This document shows positions 1-8,366 of a stretch of DNA of 64,000 bases, piece by piece. This DNA is from Streptomyces sp. NBC_01267. Its GTDB lineage: Bacteria; Actinomycetota; Actinomycetes; Streptomycetales; Streptomycetaceae. The notes under the pieces were generated by a model that was not told where the DNA came from, ran no database searches, and saw only the letters and a program-made list of their open reading frames with translations. The DNA lies in NCBI RefSeq assembly GCF_036241575.1, contig NZ_CP108455.1:3344001-3408000 (forward strand). The letters run 5' to 3'. Every line of letters begins with the position of its first letter. Positions within the stretch are counted from its first letter, which is position 1. Both the position numbers and the translations under genes were made by a program.

Positions 1-1353
1 TTCCCCGGCGGCGACGAGACGCTGGACCCCAGCCGTCTGGTGATGCTGCCGCTGCGCCCCGAACCGCTGGTACGGGCGCTGCTCGTCACCTCACTCGTGG
101 GCATCGGCCCGCTGTTCACGCTCTGCCTCGTCCTGGGCTCGGCCGTCGCGGTGGCGACGGGCCCGGCGGGCGCGGTGGTGGCGGTGGTCGCGGTGCCCCT
201 CACGGTGCTGGTCTGTGTGGCGCTGGCCCGGACGGTCGCGGCGGCCAACGTCCGGCTGCTCACCTCGCGCAAGGGCCGCGATCTGGCCGTACTGAGCGGC
301 CTGGTCATCGCGGTGGGCATCCAGGCGGTCAACTTCGGCGTCCAGCGGCTCGGCAGGGCGGGCGGGCTCTCCGCGCTCGACCCGGCCGGGGACGTGGTGC
401 GGTGGCTGCCACCGGCGTCCGCGATCGGCGCGGTGGACTCGGCGGGCCGCGGCTCGTACGGGCAGGCCGCCGCCCAACTCCTCATCGCCGCCGCGGCCCT
501 GGTGGTGCTCCTCCTCGCCTGGCAGCGCACCCTGGTCCGGCTGATGACGTCCCCGGACGGCTCGACGATCGCGGCGGGCGAACCGAGCCGCAAGGAGTCG
601 GCGGCGGGCCTCTCCCGCTTCCTCCCGGAGGGGCGTACCGGCACCGTGATGCTGCGTACCCTGCGCTACATCTGGCGCGACCCGAAGACCAAGGCCGCCT
701 GGATCGCATCGCTCGCGATCGGGCTGATCGTCCCGGTCCTCAACGCGGTCCAGGGCAGCGGGTCGATCTACTTCTCCTGCTTCGCGTCGGGGATGCTCGG
801 CATCCAGATGTACAACCAGTTCGGCCAGGACACCTCGGCGTTCTGGATGGTCGCGCAGACGATCTCCACCCCGCAGGACGCCTACACCGAACTGCGTTCG
901 CGGGCGCTGGCGTTGCTGGTGGTCACCCTCCCGTACACCGCCCTGGTCACCGTCGTCACGGCCGGGCTGCTCGGCGACTGGCGGGCGCTGCCGGAGGCGA
1001 TGGGCCTGGCCTTCGCGCTGCTCGGTGCGATGCTGGCGACGGGCGCCGTGACCTCGGCGCGCTTCCCGTACTCGATCCCCCAGGACAACGCCCACAAGAA
1101 CGTGGCCCCCGGCCAGGCGGGCCTCGCCTGGATCTCCATCTTCGGCGGCATGGTCTCGGCGTCGCTGCTCTGCTCCCCGGTGATCGTCCTGCTGATCACG
1201 CTGCACACCACGGGCAACGAGCCGTTGCTGTGGATCCTGCTGCCGGTGGGCACCGGGTACGGCGCGCTGGCCGCCTGGGCCGGCCTGCGGGTGGCCGCAC
1301 CGCAGGCGGCCACCCGGCTCCCGGAGATCCTGACGGCCGTCAGCAAGGGCTGA
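1..1353 (+). CDS. ABC-2 type transporter permease, 5' partial
   Basis: The frame is open from base 1 (FPGGDETLDPSRL precedes the first possible start at 40), so the true start lies upstream of the window and 450 residues are visible. The protein has many hydrophobic segments, in two blocks (about residues 30-180 and 230-440), separated by a hydrophilic stretch with KESAAGLSRFLPEGRTGTV. This is typical of ABC-2 exporter permeases whose ATPase is usually encoded just upstream. It would form the membrane channel of an exporter. The substrate cannot be told. The gene ends at TGA and is followed by a GTCGGTCC-rich repeat and a convergent hydrolase-fold gene. Confidence 0.75.
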   Translation, partial: FPGGDETLDPSRLVMLPLRPEPLVRALLVTSLVGIGPLFTLCLVLGSAVAVATGPAGAVVAVVAVPLTVLVCVALARTVAAANVRLLTSRKGRDLAVLSGLVIAVGIQAVNFGVQRLGRAGGLSALDPAGDVVRWLPPASAIGAVDSAGRGSYGQAAAQLLIAAAALVVLLLAWQRTLVRLMTSPDGSTIAAGEPSRKESAAGLSRFLPEGRTGTVMLRTLRYIWRDPKTKAAWIASLAIGLIVPVLNAVQGSGSIYFSCFASGMLGIQMYNQFGQDTSAFWMVAQTISTPQDAYTELRSRALALLVVTLPYTALVTVVTAGLLGDWRALPEAMGLAFALLGAMLATGAVTSARFPYSIPQDNAHKNVAPGQAGLAWISIFGGMVSASLLCSPVIVLLITLHTTGNEPLLWILLPVGTGYGALAAWAGLRVAAPQAATRLPEILTAVSKG

Positions 1354-1363
1354 CGGCACCGGG

Positions 1364-1431
1364 GGTCGGTCGGTCCGTCGGCCGGTCGGTCCGTCGGCCG
1401 GTCGGTCCGTCGGTCCGTCGGTCCGTCGGTC
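1364..1431. repeat. GGTCCGTC/GGTCGGTC short tandem repeat
   Basis: The short spacer between two convergent genes is made almost entirely of 4- and 8-bp units (GGTC, CGTC, GGCC). There is no coding potential and no clear terminator stem other than what the repeats themselves can form. It is probably a slippage-prone minisatellite. Confidence 0.75.
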
Positions 1432-1446
1432 ACGGTCGCCCCGGGA

Positions 1447-2313
1447 CTACTTCACGGCCACCGCGTCCAGGAACGGCTCTATCGCGGCGCGCCAGGCGTC
1501 GGGCTGGTCGTAGTGGACCAGATGGGCCGCGTCCGCCACCTCCGCGTACTCACCGCGGGTCAGCACCCGGACCATCTCCTGGGACTCCGCGCGGCCCAGC
1601 TCACCGTCCAGGCCACGGACCACCAGGGCCGGGCACCGGACCTGGGCCAGCTCCTCCCAGTGCGCTTCGAAGACCCAGGTCTCGCGGGACTTCAGCATCT
1701 GCCGGGAGGAGAACACGGGGCGCCAGCCGTCGGCCTGCTCGGCCATGACCTCGGCGAAGAACTCGCCCCTGGCCGGATTCGGGCGCTCCACCCAGGGGTC
1801 GTCCTCGCCGAACCACTTCCGGACGTCGGCGAGCGTCGCGAAGGGGACCGGCCAGGACGCGAACCAGTCCTCCCACTCGCGCTGGGTGGCCGTCCCCAGG
1901 GCCGAGGCCCGCATGTCGCAGATGATCACGGCCCGGACCAGGTCGGGGCGCTTGGCGGCGAGCTGCCAGGCGGTGAGCGCACCCATCGCGTGGCCGATGA
2001 GAGTCACGGGCGCCAGGCCCAGCTGCTCGATCGCCGCCTCGGCGTCGGCGACGTACGCATCGCGGGTGTACGGACCGTCGGCGGGCTTGTCGCTGCGGCC
2101 GTGACCCCGCTGGTCGAGGGCTATCGCGCGGTGGCGTTCGGAGAGCCAGCGCGCCGTGGACGCCCAGTGCGAGGCGCGGCCCATCAGGCCGTGCAGCAGT
2201 AAGACGCCGGGAGCGCGCTCGGCGTCACTGCCGGGCTCCTTGGGCGGGTCGGCGAACTCCCAGGCAGCAAGGCGCACGCCGTCCGGTCCGGTCACGTCGA
2301 TGCGACGCACCAT
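1447..2313 (-). CDS. alpha/beta hydrolase-fold protein without nucleophile Ser
   Basis: A 288-aa single-domain alpha/beta hydrolase-fold protein. The oxyanion region reads LLLHGLMG, the Asp region GLDGELGRAES and the His region AAHLVHYDQP. The nucleophile elbow, normally GxSxG, reads LIGHAMGA: the catalytic Ser is Ala (GCG codon). It may therefore be a non-catalytic or unusual member, or a binding/sensor protein. The ATG at 2313 is chosen because a GGGGG-rich ribosome-binding sequence lies 11 nt upstream; a GTG at 2325 is possible but sits on top of it. A LexA-like palindrome lies about 140 bp upstream. The gene converges on the ABC permease. Confidence 0.8.
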   Translation of the reverse strand: MVRRIDVTGPDGVRLAAWEFADPPKEPGSDAERAPGVLLLHGLMGRASHWASTARWLSERHRAIALDQRGHGRSDKPADGPYTRDAYVADAEAAIEQLGLAPVTLIGHAMGALTAWQLAAKRPDLVRAVIICDMRASALGTATQREWEDWFASWPVPFATLADVRKWFGEDDPWVERPNPARGEFFAEVMAEQADGWRPVFSSRQMLKSRETWVFEAHWEELAQVRCPALVVRGLDGELGRAESQEMVRVLTRGEYAEVADAAHLVHYDQPDAWRAAIEPFLDAVAVK

Positions 2314-2454
2314 GTGATCTGACACCCCCTTCAGTCCCCCGAGTGGATCCGGCCCCGCAAGTGCCGCAGGCCGTTCAGTGACCGTTCCGTTCAGTGGCCG
2401 TTCTGCTCGCCCCTGCGGTCGATCCTGTGCTCGCTGTCGCCACACCGCAGACTA

Positions 2455-2470
2455 TCGAACCCGCATTCGA
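2455..2470. promoter_or_regulatory. possible LexA (SOS) box
   Basis: TCGAACCCGCATTCGA matches the actinobacterial SOS box TCGAAC-N4-GTTCGA at 11 of 12 fixed positions. On the minus strand it is followed directly by TAGTCT, which fits a -10 hexamer for the hydrolase-fold gene starting at 2313, so LexA binding would cover the promoter. This is an inference from motif and position only. Confidence 0.4.
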
Positions 2471-2914
2471 AAACACGGTTTCCTCGCGCAACACCCCACC
2501 TTCGAGTGACACCCCGCAAGGATTGAGGGTTGCTGGCCAGGGGAGATTTTCTGCGGGGGCGGACCACTCGGGGATGAGGGTCCGGCACGACCGACCTTGA
2601 GAGCTCGGGGCTCCAGGTCGGGACAAGGGGAGGTCAGGCCCCGGCGCTCCAGAGCGCCGGGGCCCTCCCCTTGTGAGACGCGGTGCGTGTGCGACGGACG
2701 CATCCACCTGCTCCCTCCCCGACCGGACGGGCGAGCCGAGTCGTACCGGCAGCCGTCAGGTCACAAGCCTCAGCCTTGCACGGGTTGCCCACAGCCGGGG
2801 CCGTTCCTGCGCCATTGCACAGGGGTTGCAGAAGGTTGCCGCGCAAAGCGGCTCCGGCCCTCGCGGACTACCGCGCGGACTACTGCCCGGACTACTGCTA
2901 GGCCACGAAGCGGA
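2471..2914. other. gene-free interval with hairpin and repeats
   Basis: No convincing gene was found in this 444-bp stretch. It holds the strong hairpin at 2623-2674 and, next to dmdR1, a degenerate tandem repeat built on CGGACTACTGC. Short open frames here have repeat-derived, arginine-rich translations and no ribosome-binding sites. Confidence 0.6.
2623..2674 (-). terminator. strong intrinsic-type hairpin
   Basis: Two nested stems: an outer 11-bp pair (ACAAGGGGAGG with CCTCCCCTTGT) and an inner 12-bp pair (GGCCCCGGCGCT with AGCGCCGGGGCC) around a 4-nt loop. It lies about 240 bp beyond the 3' end of dmdR1 on the minus strand and probably ends that transcript. No U-tract is evident, as is common in Streptomyces. 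Confidence 0.6.
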
Positions 2915-2933
2915 CTACTGCTTGGCCACGAAC
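2862..2933. repeat. tandem duplication over the dmdR1 stop codon
   Basis: A 23-bp unit at 2888-2910 and 2911-2933 differs at one base (GCTAGGCC versus GCTTGGCC), and shorter CGGACTACxGC units continue upstream to about 2862. The copy at 2911-2933 encodes the last codons and stop of dmdR1. The adjacent copy carries an extra in-line TAG, so the 3' end of the gene has been locally duplicated. Confidence 0.7.
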
Positions 2934-3607
2934 ACGTGCGAAGCCACCTCGGGGTTGAGCTCCGCGGCCTCCCCGCCGCTCCCGACCAGCACCCCGCCGG
3001 GCGACTCCGTGACGCTCACCACCGAGCCGGGCTGCACACCCGCGCGACGCAGCGTGTACATCAGCTGGGCGTCCGTCTGGATGGGCTCACCGATCCGCCG
3101 TACGACCACGTTCTTCCCGTCCGCACCCGGGTCCAGCTCCGCCAGGCTCACCATGCCCTCGTTCAGGAAGGGATCCGCCTCGGCCTTCTCGCCCAGCTCC
3201 TCCAGGCCCGGAATCGGATTCCCGTACGGAGACTCCGTCGGGTGGCGGAGCAGTTCCAGCACCCGCTTCTCCACCGCCTCGCTCATCACGTGCTCCCAGC
3301 GGCACGCCTCGGCGTGGACCTGCTCCCACTCCAGGCCGATCACGTCGACGAGGAGACATTCGGCCAGCCGGTGCTTGCGCATGACGCGCGTCGCCAGCCT
3401 GCGCCCCTCCTCGGTCAGCTCCAGATGCCGGTCGCTGGCTACGGCCACCAGGCCGTCGCGCTCCATACGCGCCACGGTCTGGCTCACCGTGGGGCCGCTC
3501 TGGTCGAGCCGCTCCGCGATCCGGGCCCGCATGGGAACCACACCTTCCTCCTCCAGTTCGAGGATGGTGCGGAGGTACATCTCCGTAGTGTCGATCAGCC
3601 CACTCAT
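2915..3607 (-). CDS. dmdR1: iron-dependent DtxR/IdeR-family repressor
   Basis: This 230-aa protein is full length for IdeR/DmdR1. It has an N-terminal winged helix (about 1-75, recognition region SGPTVSQTVARMER), a dimerisation/metal domain (75-140) and a C-terminal SH3-like FeoA domain (150-230). Every DtxR metal ligand is in its standard place: Met10, Cys102, Glu105 and His106 (site 2), and His79, Glu83 and His98 (ancillary site). It should bind Fe2+ and repress siderophore and iron-uptake genes in the cytosol. It is divergent from the SIS gene. The symbol rests on similarity to the S. coelicolor regulator; the distinction from dmdR2 is by context. Confidence 0.9.
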   Translation of the reverse strand: MSGLIDTTEMYLRTILELEEEGVVPMRARIAERLDQSGPTVSQTVARMERDGLVAVASDRHLELTEEGRRLATRVMRKHRLAECLLVDVIGLEWEQVHAEACRWEHVMSEAVEKRVLELLRHPTESPYGNPIPGLEELGEKAEADPFLNEGMVSLAELDPGADGKNVVVRRIGEPIQTDAQLMYTLRRAGVQPGSVVSVTESPGGVLVGSGGEAAELNPEVASHVFVAKQ

Positions 3608-3732
3608 ACGTGCCCCTATGTTCCGCTACTGCTTTGGCCCTCATCCAATTCTGACGCATACCTCCGACAACCGGGCCGCGCGTGCCGAAGCGGTATTGAC
3701 ACCACACTGGTCCGGACCGCACCGTGATCGGC

Positions 3733-4503
3733 ATGAGCAGCGAGAGCAGCGGAAGCAGCAGCCTTGCCGGGGAGTTCTTCGATGCCGCGATCGGCCTGCT
3801 GCGGCAGGTCCGGGACGAGGAGTCGGAGAACGTGGCGGCGGCCGGTGCCGCCATCGCCGACACCGTGGAGGCGGGCGGCCGGCTCTTCGCCTTCGGCGCG
3901 GGCCACTCGTCGCTCGCCGCGCAGGACGTCGTCTACCGCGCGGGCGGTCTCGCTCTGATGAACATCCTCGCCGTACCCGGCACCCTCGGCGTCGACGTCA
4001 TGCCGGCCACGCTCGGCTCGGCCCTGGAACGCGTCGGCGGCCTCGCGGGCGCCGTGCTCGACTCCGGCCCGGCGCAGTCGGGGGACGTACTCGTGATCAT
4101 CTCGCTCTCCGGGCGGAACACCCTCCCGGTGGAGATGGCGACGCACGCCCGCGCCCTGGGCATGAAGGTCATCGGCGTGACCTCGGTCGCGTACGCGAAG
4201 GAGACCACGTCCCTGCACTCCTCGGGCACCTTCCTGAAGGACCACTGCGACATCGTGCTGGACAGCCGGATCGCGGTGGGTGACGCGGAGCTGACCGCCG
4301 AGGGCGTCGAGGCACCGTTCGCGCCCGCCTCGACCGTGGTCACCAGCGCGCTGATGCAGGCGATGATGGCGTCCGCAGCGGGCGAGCTGGCCCGGCGCGG
4401 CATCGAGCCGCCGCTGCTGCGGTCCGGAAACGTGGACGGTGGCCACGAGTGGAACCGCCGGGTGATGACGGAGTACGGCGACCGGATCTTCTACCGGCAC
4501 TGA
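3733..4503 (+). CDS. SIS-domain protein (UPF0309-like phosphosugar binding)
   Basis: A 256-aa protein with a sugar isomerase (SIS) fold. The glycine-rich FAFGAGHSSLAAQDV (about 50-65) and the ISLSGRNTLPVEMA segment carry the Ser residues that bind phosphosugars in this fold. It ends in DGGHEWNRRVM, typical of the UPF0309 group. It is probably a cytosolic phosphosugar-binding or isomerising protein with unknown substrate. The ATG at 3733 is preferred over an in-frame GTG at 3724. It is divergent from dmdR1 with about 125 bp between starts, and it converges on the PAS gene. Confidence 0.8.
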   Translation: MSSESSGSSSLAGEFFDAAIGLLRQVRDEESENVAAAGAAIADTVEAGGRLFAFGAGHSSLAAQDVVYRAGGLALMNILAVPGTLGVDVMPATLGSALERVGGLAGAVLDSGPAQSGDVLVIISLSGRNTLPVEMATHARALGMKVIGVTSVAYAKETTSLHSSGTFLKDHCDIVLDSRIAVGDAELTAEGVEAPFAPASTVVTSALMQAMMASAAGELARRGIEPPLLRSGNVDGGHEWNRRVMTEYGDRIFYRH

Positions 4504-4509
4504 CACCGA

Positions 4510-4547
4510 GGGCACGGCGGGCGCGGCGGGCCGCCCTGTCCGTGCCC
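4510..4547. terminator. bidirectional hairpin between SIS and PAS genes
   Basis: GGGCACGG pairs with CCGTGCCC across a GC-rich centre that can itself pair (GGGCG with CGCCC-like stretches). It lies 7 bp after the SIS stop and 29 bp from the PAS gene stop, so it can end both convergent transcripts. Confidence 0.55.
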
Positions 4548-4575
4548 CCCCCTCTCCCCCTTTCCCCCTCGCGCC

Positions 4576-6048
4576 CTACCGTCCGTCCCGCTCCCCGCCG
4601 CCCGCTGCCAGTGCCTGCGCCAGGTCGACCGCCGAAGCCACCCGTACCGCCACGCTCTCCGCGTACACCGCGTCGGGCCGCTCGAACGCGCTACGGCTCG
4701 CTCCGCGCAGGAACGTCACCACCCCCAGCGTCCTCCCCCGGCTCCGCAGCACCACGCACAGCGCGTGCGCGGTGTCCCGTGGCCACCGCCGCTCCACCGC
4801 CCACTCCGCCGCCGGGGAAGCCGCCGCCGCACTGGCCCGTACCGCGCCCACCCGGTCCACCGCCTGGCGTGCCGGATGCCCGGCCGCATACCGCACCGGA
4901 AGGGCGCCCGCGCCCGGCAGGCACGGGCCCGGCGCGCCCCCGGACGGCGTCTCGGCCACCCGCACCAACCGCCCGCCCGAAGCACCCGAGCTGTCCGCCT
5001 TCTCCCCACCCAGGGGAGCAAGATCGATCAGCGCATGGTCGGCGAACCCGGCGAGCGCGAAGTCCAGATACGCCGTCGCCGCCTCCATCGGGTCCTCGCA
5101 CTCGGCGGCCGATCGCGAGGCCCGGGTCAACTGATTGCCGCGGAAGCGCAGTTGGTCCGCCTCCTGCTCGGCCTGCTTGGCCGCGGTGACGTCCCGGAAG
5201 AGCCAGCCCACCCCCAGCGGAACCGGTTCTTCCGCGAGCGGTGAGGCCAGCCGCAGAAACCCGCTGCGCCAGCAGCGCCGCCGCTCACCTTCCGCGGTCC
5301 GTACGGTCACCCACATCTCGGCGGGCGCGGGCAGCGCCCCCTCCGCGAGTACGTGCTGGAGCGCACCCTCCAACTCCTCGACGCCCTGCACGATCAACTC
5401 GCCCAGCGGACGGCCGAGCAGCGTGGTGCGCCCGGTGGAGAGCGCCCGCGCCGCATGGGCGTTGACGACGGTGGGCCGCAGATCGGCGTCGACCAGGACC
5501 ACCCCCCACGAGGCGTCGTCGAACATCGCCTCGCTGAGCGCGATCGCCCGCTCCAGATCGATCTGCGTATGGACCTCGCTGAACGCGCAGTACACCCCGG
5601 CCGGTGTCCCGTCCGCGCCGCGCACCCCGGCGGACTGGGTCCGTACGAGCACCCGCCCGCCGTCCTTGCGCAGCAGCGCGAACTCGTGGACCTGCCGACC
5701 CGGCCGGTCCATCACCGCCATCAGCCGGCCGTGCACCTCGTCGGCGTCGGCGGTCCGCACCGCCCAGCCCGCGAAACCGGCCCGCCCGACGGCCTCGCCG
5801 GCGGACCAGCCGAGGATCCGCTCGGCCTCACGGTTCCAGTGGGTGATCACCCCGTCCGCGCCGAACGCGCAGAGCGCGGCGTCCATCCCGTCGAGCAGCG
5901 CGGCGAGCAGATCGGCGCCGGGGCGGCCGGACTCGTCAGAGACTCCCGGGGCGGGACCCGGCACCGCCGAGGCGCCCACGGAGCCCGCATCGTGCTCCGG
6001 CTCGTCGGGCCCCAGCGCACTGCTCGTCTCGATCCGGGAACCACTCAT
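4576..6048 (-). CDS. PAS-PAS-GAF sensory protein without output domain
   Basis: A 490-aa soluble protein. The N-terminal 45 residues are acidic and disordered. PAS 1 spans about 48-160 (ITHWNREAERILGWSAGEAVG), PAS 2 about 170-290 (VVNAHAARALSTGRTTLLG), and a GAF-like region follows (about 300-480). No histidine kinase, PP2C phosphatase, GGDEF or HTH domain follows, so it is a sensor or adaptor that must act through a partner. No partner lies nearby: the flanking genes are a SIS protein and a short membrane peptide. Ligand and signal are unknown. Confidence 0.75.
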   Translation of the reverse strand: MSGSRIETSSALGPDEPEHDAGSVGASAVPGPAPGVSDESGRPGADLLAALLDGMDAALCAFGADGVITHWNREAERILGWSAGEAVGRAGFAGWAVRTADADEVHGRLMAVMDRPGRQVHEFALLRKDGGRVLVRTQSAGVRGADGTPAGVYCAFSEVHTQIDLERAIALSEAMFDDASWGVVLVDADLRPTVVNAHAARALSTGRTTLLGRPLGELIVQGVEELEGALQHVLAEGALPAPAEMWVTVRTAEGERRRCWRSGFLRLASPLAEEPVPLGVGWLFRDVTAAKQAEQEADQLRFRGNQLTRASRSAAECEDPMEAATAYLDFALAGFADHALIDLAPLGGEKADSSGASGGRLVRVAETPSGGAPGPCLPGAGALPVRYAAGHPARQAVDRVGAVRASAAAASPAAEWAVERRWPRDTAHALCVVLRSRGRTLGVVTFLRGASRSAFERPDAVYAESVAVRVASAVDLAQALAAGGGERDGR

Positions 6049-6214
6049 CCGGCACCCCCAACAGGAAGCGTCCTCCGCGTGAACCGCATGTACCGCACGT
6101 CAGATCATTCAACGCGAACGTGACGCGGCCCACACTCGACTTTCGGAAATCGTTGCGGGGAAAAGCGATCTCAGGCCAAGTCCGGGCCCGCTGCCTCCCG
6201 GCGAACGGATCGGC

Positions 6215-6346
6215 TCAGCGCGGCCACAGGGTGAACAGGGCCACCAGCAACAACACCAGCAACGCCCAGCCGAGCACCCCGACCTTCCGGCGCTGCGGAT
6301 TCCGTCCCTGACGCCATGCGCCGACCTCGTGCGGAGTCTCTTCCAT
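6215..6346 (-). CDS. 43-aa single-pass membrane peptide
   Basis: A short ORF found by reading the gap: a basic N-terminal part (METTP-like start, then AWRQGRNPQRRK), one strongly hydrophobic helix (LGWALLVLLLVALFTLW, about residues 25-41) and a terminal Arg. The positive charge before the helix predicts an N-in topology. It lies downstream of the 177-aa unknown gene on the same strand. Codon use is GC-rich at third positions. Function is unknown. Confidence 0.6.
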   Translation of the reverse strand: MEETPHEVGAWRQGRNPQRRKVGVLGWALLVLLLVALFTLWPR

Positions 6347-6443
6347 GGCCGACAAGCCTATGCCCTCGTGCCCGCATCGAGGCGAAGCCGTACGTAGTCC
6401 GCATCCCCCGGACCGGGCCGACGGTGACCGTCGGGCACCCCGC

Positions 6444-6977
6444 TCACCCCCACACCATGAGCGTAGGTTTCCCGGAGGTCATCAGCGCGTACGAGGCCCG
6501 CGGATCGGCGTTCACCGCACCCACCCACCCGTTGTAGAAGGCCGTTCCCGCCTCCGCGCTCCCGCCCGCGCGGACCTCGAACGAGGCGAACGCCCAGACG
6601 TGCGAGCAGACCAGGACGAATTCCTGCGCGGTGACGTCCCGGAGGGCGGCAACGGCGGCCTTTGACCAGCGCTCGTCGTTCCCCACGAGGTTCTCACCGA
6701 TGAAGGCCCGGAGGTCGGTGTGTGCCGTCTGGTACCGCCGGTACACCCTGCTGTCGAACCGTGCCTGCACAAATTGGGAGTTGAAGGGAAACGGAACCCA
6801 CATCCAGCTCCACCCCGGGCCGGTACGCCCTGAAGAGGACTCCGGGTAATCGTGGTTGGAGATAGCGGACTCGGCCACGCTGCCGTTCGGAGCGTCCAGT
6901 TTCAGCAAGATTCCCCCGGTCATCGCCATCGGTGAACTGCGGCAGCGGGGGCGTGCAGGCCCCCACACATCACTCAT
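6444..6977 (-). CDS. unrecognised 177-aa protein
   Basis: No family was recognised. The sequence is Trp- and aromatic-rich (WSWMWVPFPFNSQF, HVWAFASFEVRAGG) and resembles a compact beta-rich domain. There is no signal peptide or membrane helix. Two internal ATG codons (6929 and 6923) are possible alternative starts, giving 161 or 159 aa; the first 16 residues look less convincing. The gene stands alone between the 43-aa membrane peptide and a divergently read enzyme gene. Confidence 0.55.
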   Translation of the reverse strand: MSDVWGPARPRCRSSPMAMTGGILLKLDAPNGSVAESAISNHDYPESSSGRTGPGWSWMWVPFPFNSQFVQARFDSRVYRRYQTAHTDLRAFIGENLVGNDERWSKAAVAALRDVTAQEFVLVCSHVWAFASFEVRAGGSAEAGTAFYNGWVGAVNADPRASYALMTSGKPTLMVWG

Positions 6978-7198
6978 CGTCCGGCGGCAGCCCCACGCAC
7001 ACTCCGTATTACGACGGTTTCGGGCACCTCTCCACCACTACCGCACGCCTCGTTGCGGCGGTGCCCTCGTTGCCGAAGCTCGCTCGGTCCGAGTAGGACA
7101 CCGCGTCACCCGAGTGCCTCGCGGCCGTGCTGCGCGTCCGCAGCGTCGGCCGTGAAAAACCGATTCCGGTTGATCGGAGCACGGTGTAGAAACCCGGT

Positions 7199-7996
7199 GT
7201 GGAAAAGAATCTTGAGCTTCCTGACCTGCTGCGACTGATAGACGAACGGTCGGCCGCCTTCCGCGCCGCGGTCGCCTCCGCGCCCAGCCTCGATGTACAG
7301 GTGCCGACCTGCCCCGAGTGGACGCTGTTCGATCTGGCGCAGCACATCGGCGAGGGGCGCCGCGACTGGGCCGCCACCGTCGCCGCAGGACCTGCTCCGG
7401 CCAAGTCCGCAGCGGAGGGCGCCCCGGCTGCGCCTCGGGAGCGCGAGGCCCTGCTGGCCTGGCTGGCGGAGTCCACGGAGCAACTGGTGGACGCACTGCG
7501 GAAGGCCGGCCCGGATCGCGGTTGCTGGACGTGGTGGGAGACCTCGCAGTCGCCGCATACCTCCGGTGCCGTAGCTCGGCACCAGCTCCAGCAGTTCGCG
7601 GTGCACACGTACGACGCCCAGATCACCGTGGGTGCCCCGCAGCCGCTGCCGGCCCAGGTGGCGCTCGACGGTGTCGACGAGTTCCTGTCCACCTGCGTCG
7701 CAACGACGAGTGCCTGGCCGCACAAGCCCGCTGCCATCGACTTCCACGCCTCCGAGGGCCGCTCCTGGCGCCTCTTGCTCTCCGCCGACGGCGCACGGAC
7801 CATCCGTCTCCCCGGGCTCGGCACCATATCGGCCACCGCTGCCGGCCAGGGCCCGGACGCGGCCAACGCCTCCGCCCGGGGCACGGCCAGCGAGCTGGTC
7901 CTCATCCTGCACGACCGTATCCCGTTCAACGCCCTGCAACTCGACGGCGACCGACGCCTCTTCGACCAGCTCAGCGCCTGGGACCCGGGCGAGTAG
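7199..7996 (+). CDS. maleylpyruvate isomerase-family (mycothiol-dependent type) enzyme
   Basis: This 265-aa protein has the DinB-like metal-binding N-terminal domain of the TIGR03083/MDMPI group: CPEWTLFDLAQHIGEGRRDW carries the first metal His, and a second His region is HQLQQFAVHTYDAQ. A C-terminal SCP2-like part follows (about 170-265, ending ALQLDGDRRLFDQLSAW). Family members use mycothiol or bind divalent metal; the substrate here is unknown. The start is a GTG. It is monocistronic and followed by a candidate hairpin. Confidence 0.75.
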   Translation: MEKNLELPDLLRLIDERSAAFRAAVASAPSLDVQVPTCPEWTLFDLAQHIGEGRRDWAATVAAGPAPAKSAAEGAPAAPREREALLAWLAESTEQLVDALRKAGPDRGCWTWWETSQSPHTSGAVARHQLQQFAVHTYDAQITVGAPQPLPAQVALDGVDEFLSTCVATTSAWPHKPAAIDFHASEGRSWRLLLSADGARTIRLPGLGTISATAAGQGPDAANASARGTASELVLILHDRIPFNALQLDGDRRLFDQLSAWDPGE

Positions 7997-8241
7997 GCCG
8001 TGACCGTTGCTGCCACGGCGCAACGCCGCCGATATCGCCGTGTTCAGCCCGGACCTGCGACCGCGCGCCCGGAACTCGGGACTTGAGACTCGGGAGTCGA
8101 GGGCCGGGGGCCTCACGTGAAGCGGCCGGTCACTCGTTCGGGGGTACGTACGGGGTCGGTGCGCCCGAAGCTCGGGGCTCGGGATTCGAGAGCCGGGACG
8201 CGGGATCCGAGGGTCGAGCTTCTTCCCAAGTCTGGTAGGTG

Positions 8242-8271
8242 GGTGGGGGTTAGGGAAGTCCTCCCCACCCC
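8242..8271 (+). terminator. candidate terminator hairpin
   Basis: GGGTGGGG and CCCCACCC form an 8-bp stem around a 14-nt loop, about 245 bp after the upstream stop codon. The distance is long, so the assignment to that gene is tentative. Confidence 0.4.
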
Positions 8272-8366
8272 TCCCAACCCCGCTGCGTCGCGTAAGTACG
8301 ACTAATTGGGACCAACTTGCGGCGCGCGGGCGTGGCTGCTTACCGTTCCGACAACGACAACTAAGC

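Noticed and set aside
2760..2880. Possible cobalamin or other riboswitch before dmdR1 or the hydrolase gene
   Set aside because: No B12-box or other class-defining core was found, and the position is downstream of dmdR1, not in a 5' leader.
2673..4283. 536-codon plus-strand frame across dmdR1 and the SIS gene
   Set aside because: It overlaps the SIS gene in a wrong frame, is Ser/Arg/Pro-rich with no domain, and has no ribosome-binding site.
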